In this document: piece by piece, positions 63,222 to 64,000 of the stretch
Layout: every line of letters begins with the position of its first letter
Position numbering within the stretch: the first letter of the stretch is position 1
NCBI RefSeq assembly: GCF_000023465.1
Contig: NC_014041.1
Span: 5,064,188-5,128,187 of the forward strand
Direction of reading: 5' to 3'
Source: Zunongwangia profunda SM-A87
GTDB lineage: Bacteria > Bacteroidota > Bacteroidia > Flavobacteriales > Flavobacteriaceae
Length of the DNA: 64,000 bases
Program-made: the position numbers and the translations under genes
Notes under the pieces: generated by a model
What the model was told of the DNA's origin: nothing
Seen by the model: the letters and a program-made list of their open reading frames with translations, nothing else
Databases searched by the model: none

Positions 63222-64000
63222 TTATTTTTCTACTGTTGAAAATACTCCTTTAATTTTTGTTGTATTCCATGGCACATCTGGGGTTTTATAAAAGTTAACA
63301 CCCATATAAACCAGTCGTTTACCATGTATACCTAAACGTTTAACAAACTCCGTATAATCTTTCTTTTTAGGCGAAGACCATCCCACTTCTGCAACGGCAA
63401 TACTTCGTGGCCAAAGACGATCGTCTGCGGTGGCATCGCTATGGACAAGCTCTGTCCAAAGGGCTCCCTCTACACCTATTGCTTTCTTATTTTCAGACAC
63501 AAAATCGTATACGTTTTTTAAAGAAACTCCGTCTTTTTTACACCAGCTATACGTGTTTGGCTGATCGGGAATATTCCCGTGATCTAAATAGAAATTTTTA
63601 CAAATCGATTCGATTATTCTGGTATCCACCACACTTTTGGTGGTTCCCGTCCAACGCTGACTAATAAACGAATCGTCTACCTTAGCCTGGGTAACTTCTT
63701 CCCAACCAATGGCTGTTTTACCGTTTTCACGTACTATTTTTTCAGCTTTTACTACAAATTCCTTATAGTGTTCATCTTCGATTTCATCTCCTCCAATATG
63801 AAGATAAGGCCCATCGGTAATTTTGGCAAGTTCGGCAATAACATCGTTTACAAAATCATAAACCACCGGCTTTTCCATACAAAACTTGCTCCACCCCACC
63901 TCGGTGCCATGAAAAGGCGCTGGTGGTGTCGCACGTATTGGATCCAGATTTTCGAAATTCTCGCAGCTTAATTCCGGATATCCCTGTAATGCGGCATAAG
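63222..64000 (-). CDS. GH20 beta-N-acetylhexosaminidase (3' part, cut by window edge)
   Basis: The frame is open to the right edge, and the visible 258 codons are the C-terminal part. Reading inwards from the edge: YAALQGYPELSC, FHGTEVGWSKFC and GPYLHIGGDEIED, the last being the catalytic HxGGDE motif of GH20 (Asp-Glu pair), then GWEEVTQAKVDD and GVEGALWTELV. GH20 enzymes remove terminal GlcNAc or GalNAc. The GTG at 63899 is not the true start, because coding similarity continues upstream. It is the first gene before murQ, consistent with supply of amino sugars. Confidence 0.93.
   Translation of the reverse strand, partial: YAALQGYPELSCENFENLDPIRATPPAPFHGTEVGWSKFCMEKPVVYDFVNDVIAELAKITDGPYLHIGGDEIEDEHYKEFVVKAEKIVRENGKTAIGWEEVTQAKVDDSFISQRWTGTTKSVVDTRIIESICKNFYLDHGNIPDQPNTYSWCKKDGVSLKNVYDFVSENKKAIGVEGALWTELVHSDATADDRLWPRSIAVAEVGWSSPKKKDYTEFVKRLGIHGKRLVYMGVNFYKTPDVPWNTTKIKGVFSTVEK

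Noticed and set aside
63407..63971. Plus-strand frames opposite the GH20 gene
   Set aside because: They are antisense to a frame with the HIGGDE catalytic motif that is open to the window edge.

Overview
The window looks like a chromosomal segment of a member of the Flavobacteriaceae (Bacteroidota), perhaps near Zunongwangia, Gramella or Salegentibacter. The genus is a guess from general similarity. The phylum is well supported by two SusC/SusD pairs, further TonB-dependent receptors with carboxypeptidase-regulatory N-termini, TAnnTTTG-type promoters, lipoprotein signals and AT-rich DNA.

Layout. (1) 1-18.6 kb is an accessory island lying on the 3' side of a tRNA(CAU) gene. It holds a type I restriction-modification operon (hsdM, a KAP P-loop NTPase, hsdS, hsdR and the start of a further gene), two overlapping RlaP-type nucleotidyltransferases, a LytS/LytTR two-component operon with a small membrane protein, a peptidase remnant, a 'mobile mystery' HTH gene behind four evenly spaced operators with its Fic partner truncated, an AAA ATPase/DUF4276 pair resembling a defence module, two cassette-like genes between attC-like repeats, and a degraded group II intron. 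(2) 18.6-24.4 kb is core: tRNA(CAU), methylmalonyl-CoA epimerase, rbfA, a LolC/E-type permease and dusB, interrupted by 1.75 kb of dispersed repeats. (3) 24.8-35.8 kb holds a TonB receptor and an amino-sugar cluster: a GH3/beta-lactamase-fold fusion, a NagX-like membrane acyltransferase, a ROK regulator, NagB fused to a PIG-L deacetylase domain, and a lipoprotein amidase. (4) 35.9-39.3 kb is a second large repeat field ending in an intact IS3-family element. (5) 39.5-54.1 kb holds a TonB receptor, gamma-glutamyltransferase, and a probable six-gene operon (SusC, SusD, DUF4397 lipoprotein, GHL10 glycosidase, L-Ala-D/L-Glu epimerase, NlpC/P60 endopeptidase). (6) 54.3-56.5 kb holds repeats and a second IS copy whose orfA is frameshifted. 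(7) 56.7-64 kb holds a second SusC/SusD pair, a DeoR-type regulator, murQ and the 3' part of a GH20 hexosaminidase gene.

How it fits together. From about 27 kb to the right edge almost every metabolic gene fits scavenging or recycling of peptidoglycan: cleavage of glycan strands (GHL10, GH3, GH20), of stem peptides (amidase, NlpC/P60, gamma-glutamyltransferase), uptake (two SusCD pairs), epimerisation of L-Ala-D-Glu, conversion of MurNAc-6-P (MurQ) and of GlcN-6-P (NagB/PIG-L), with ROK and DeoR regulators. The two susC genes have promoters of identical geometry. This peptidoglycan-utilisation reading is an inference from gene families and context.

Besides the gene content, the most notable sequence structures are the 32-bp periodic operator array at 14.24-14.36 kb, a perfect 40-bp palindrome at 17.13 kb before a 55-residue membrane protein gene, the very large mosaic repeat fields, an in-frame palindromic insertion in hsdM, and a frameshift in the second IS copy that looks templated by an inverted repeat.
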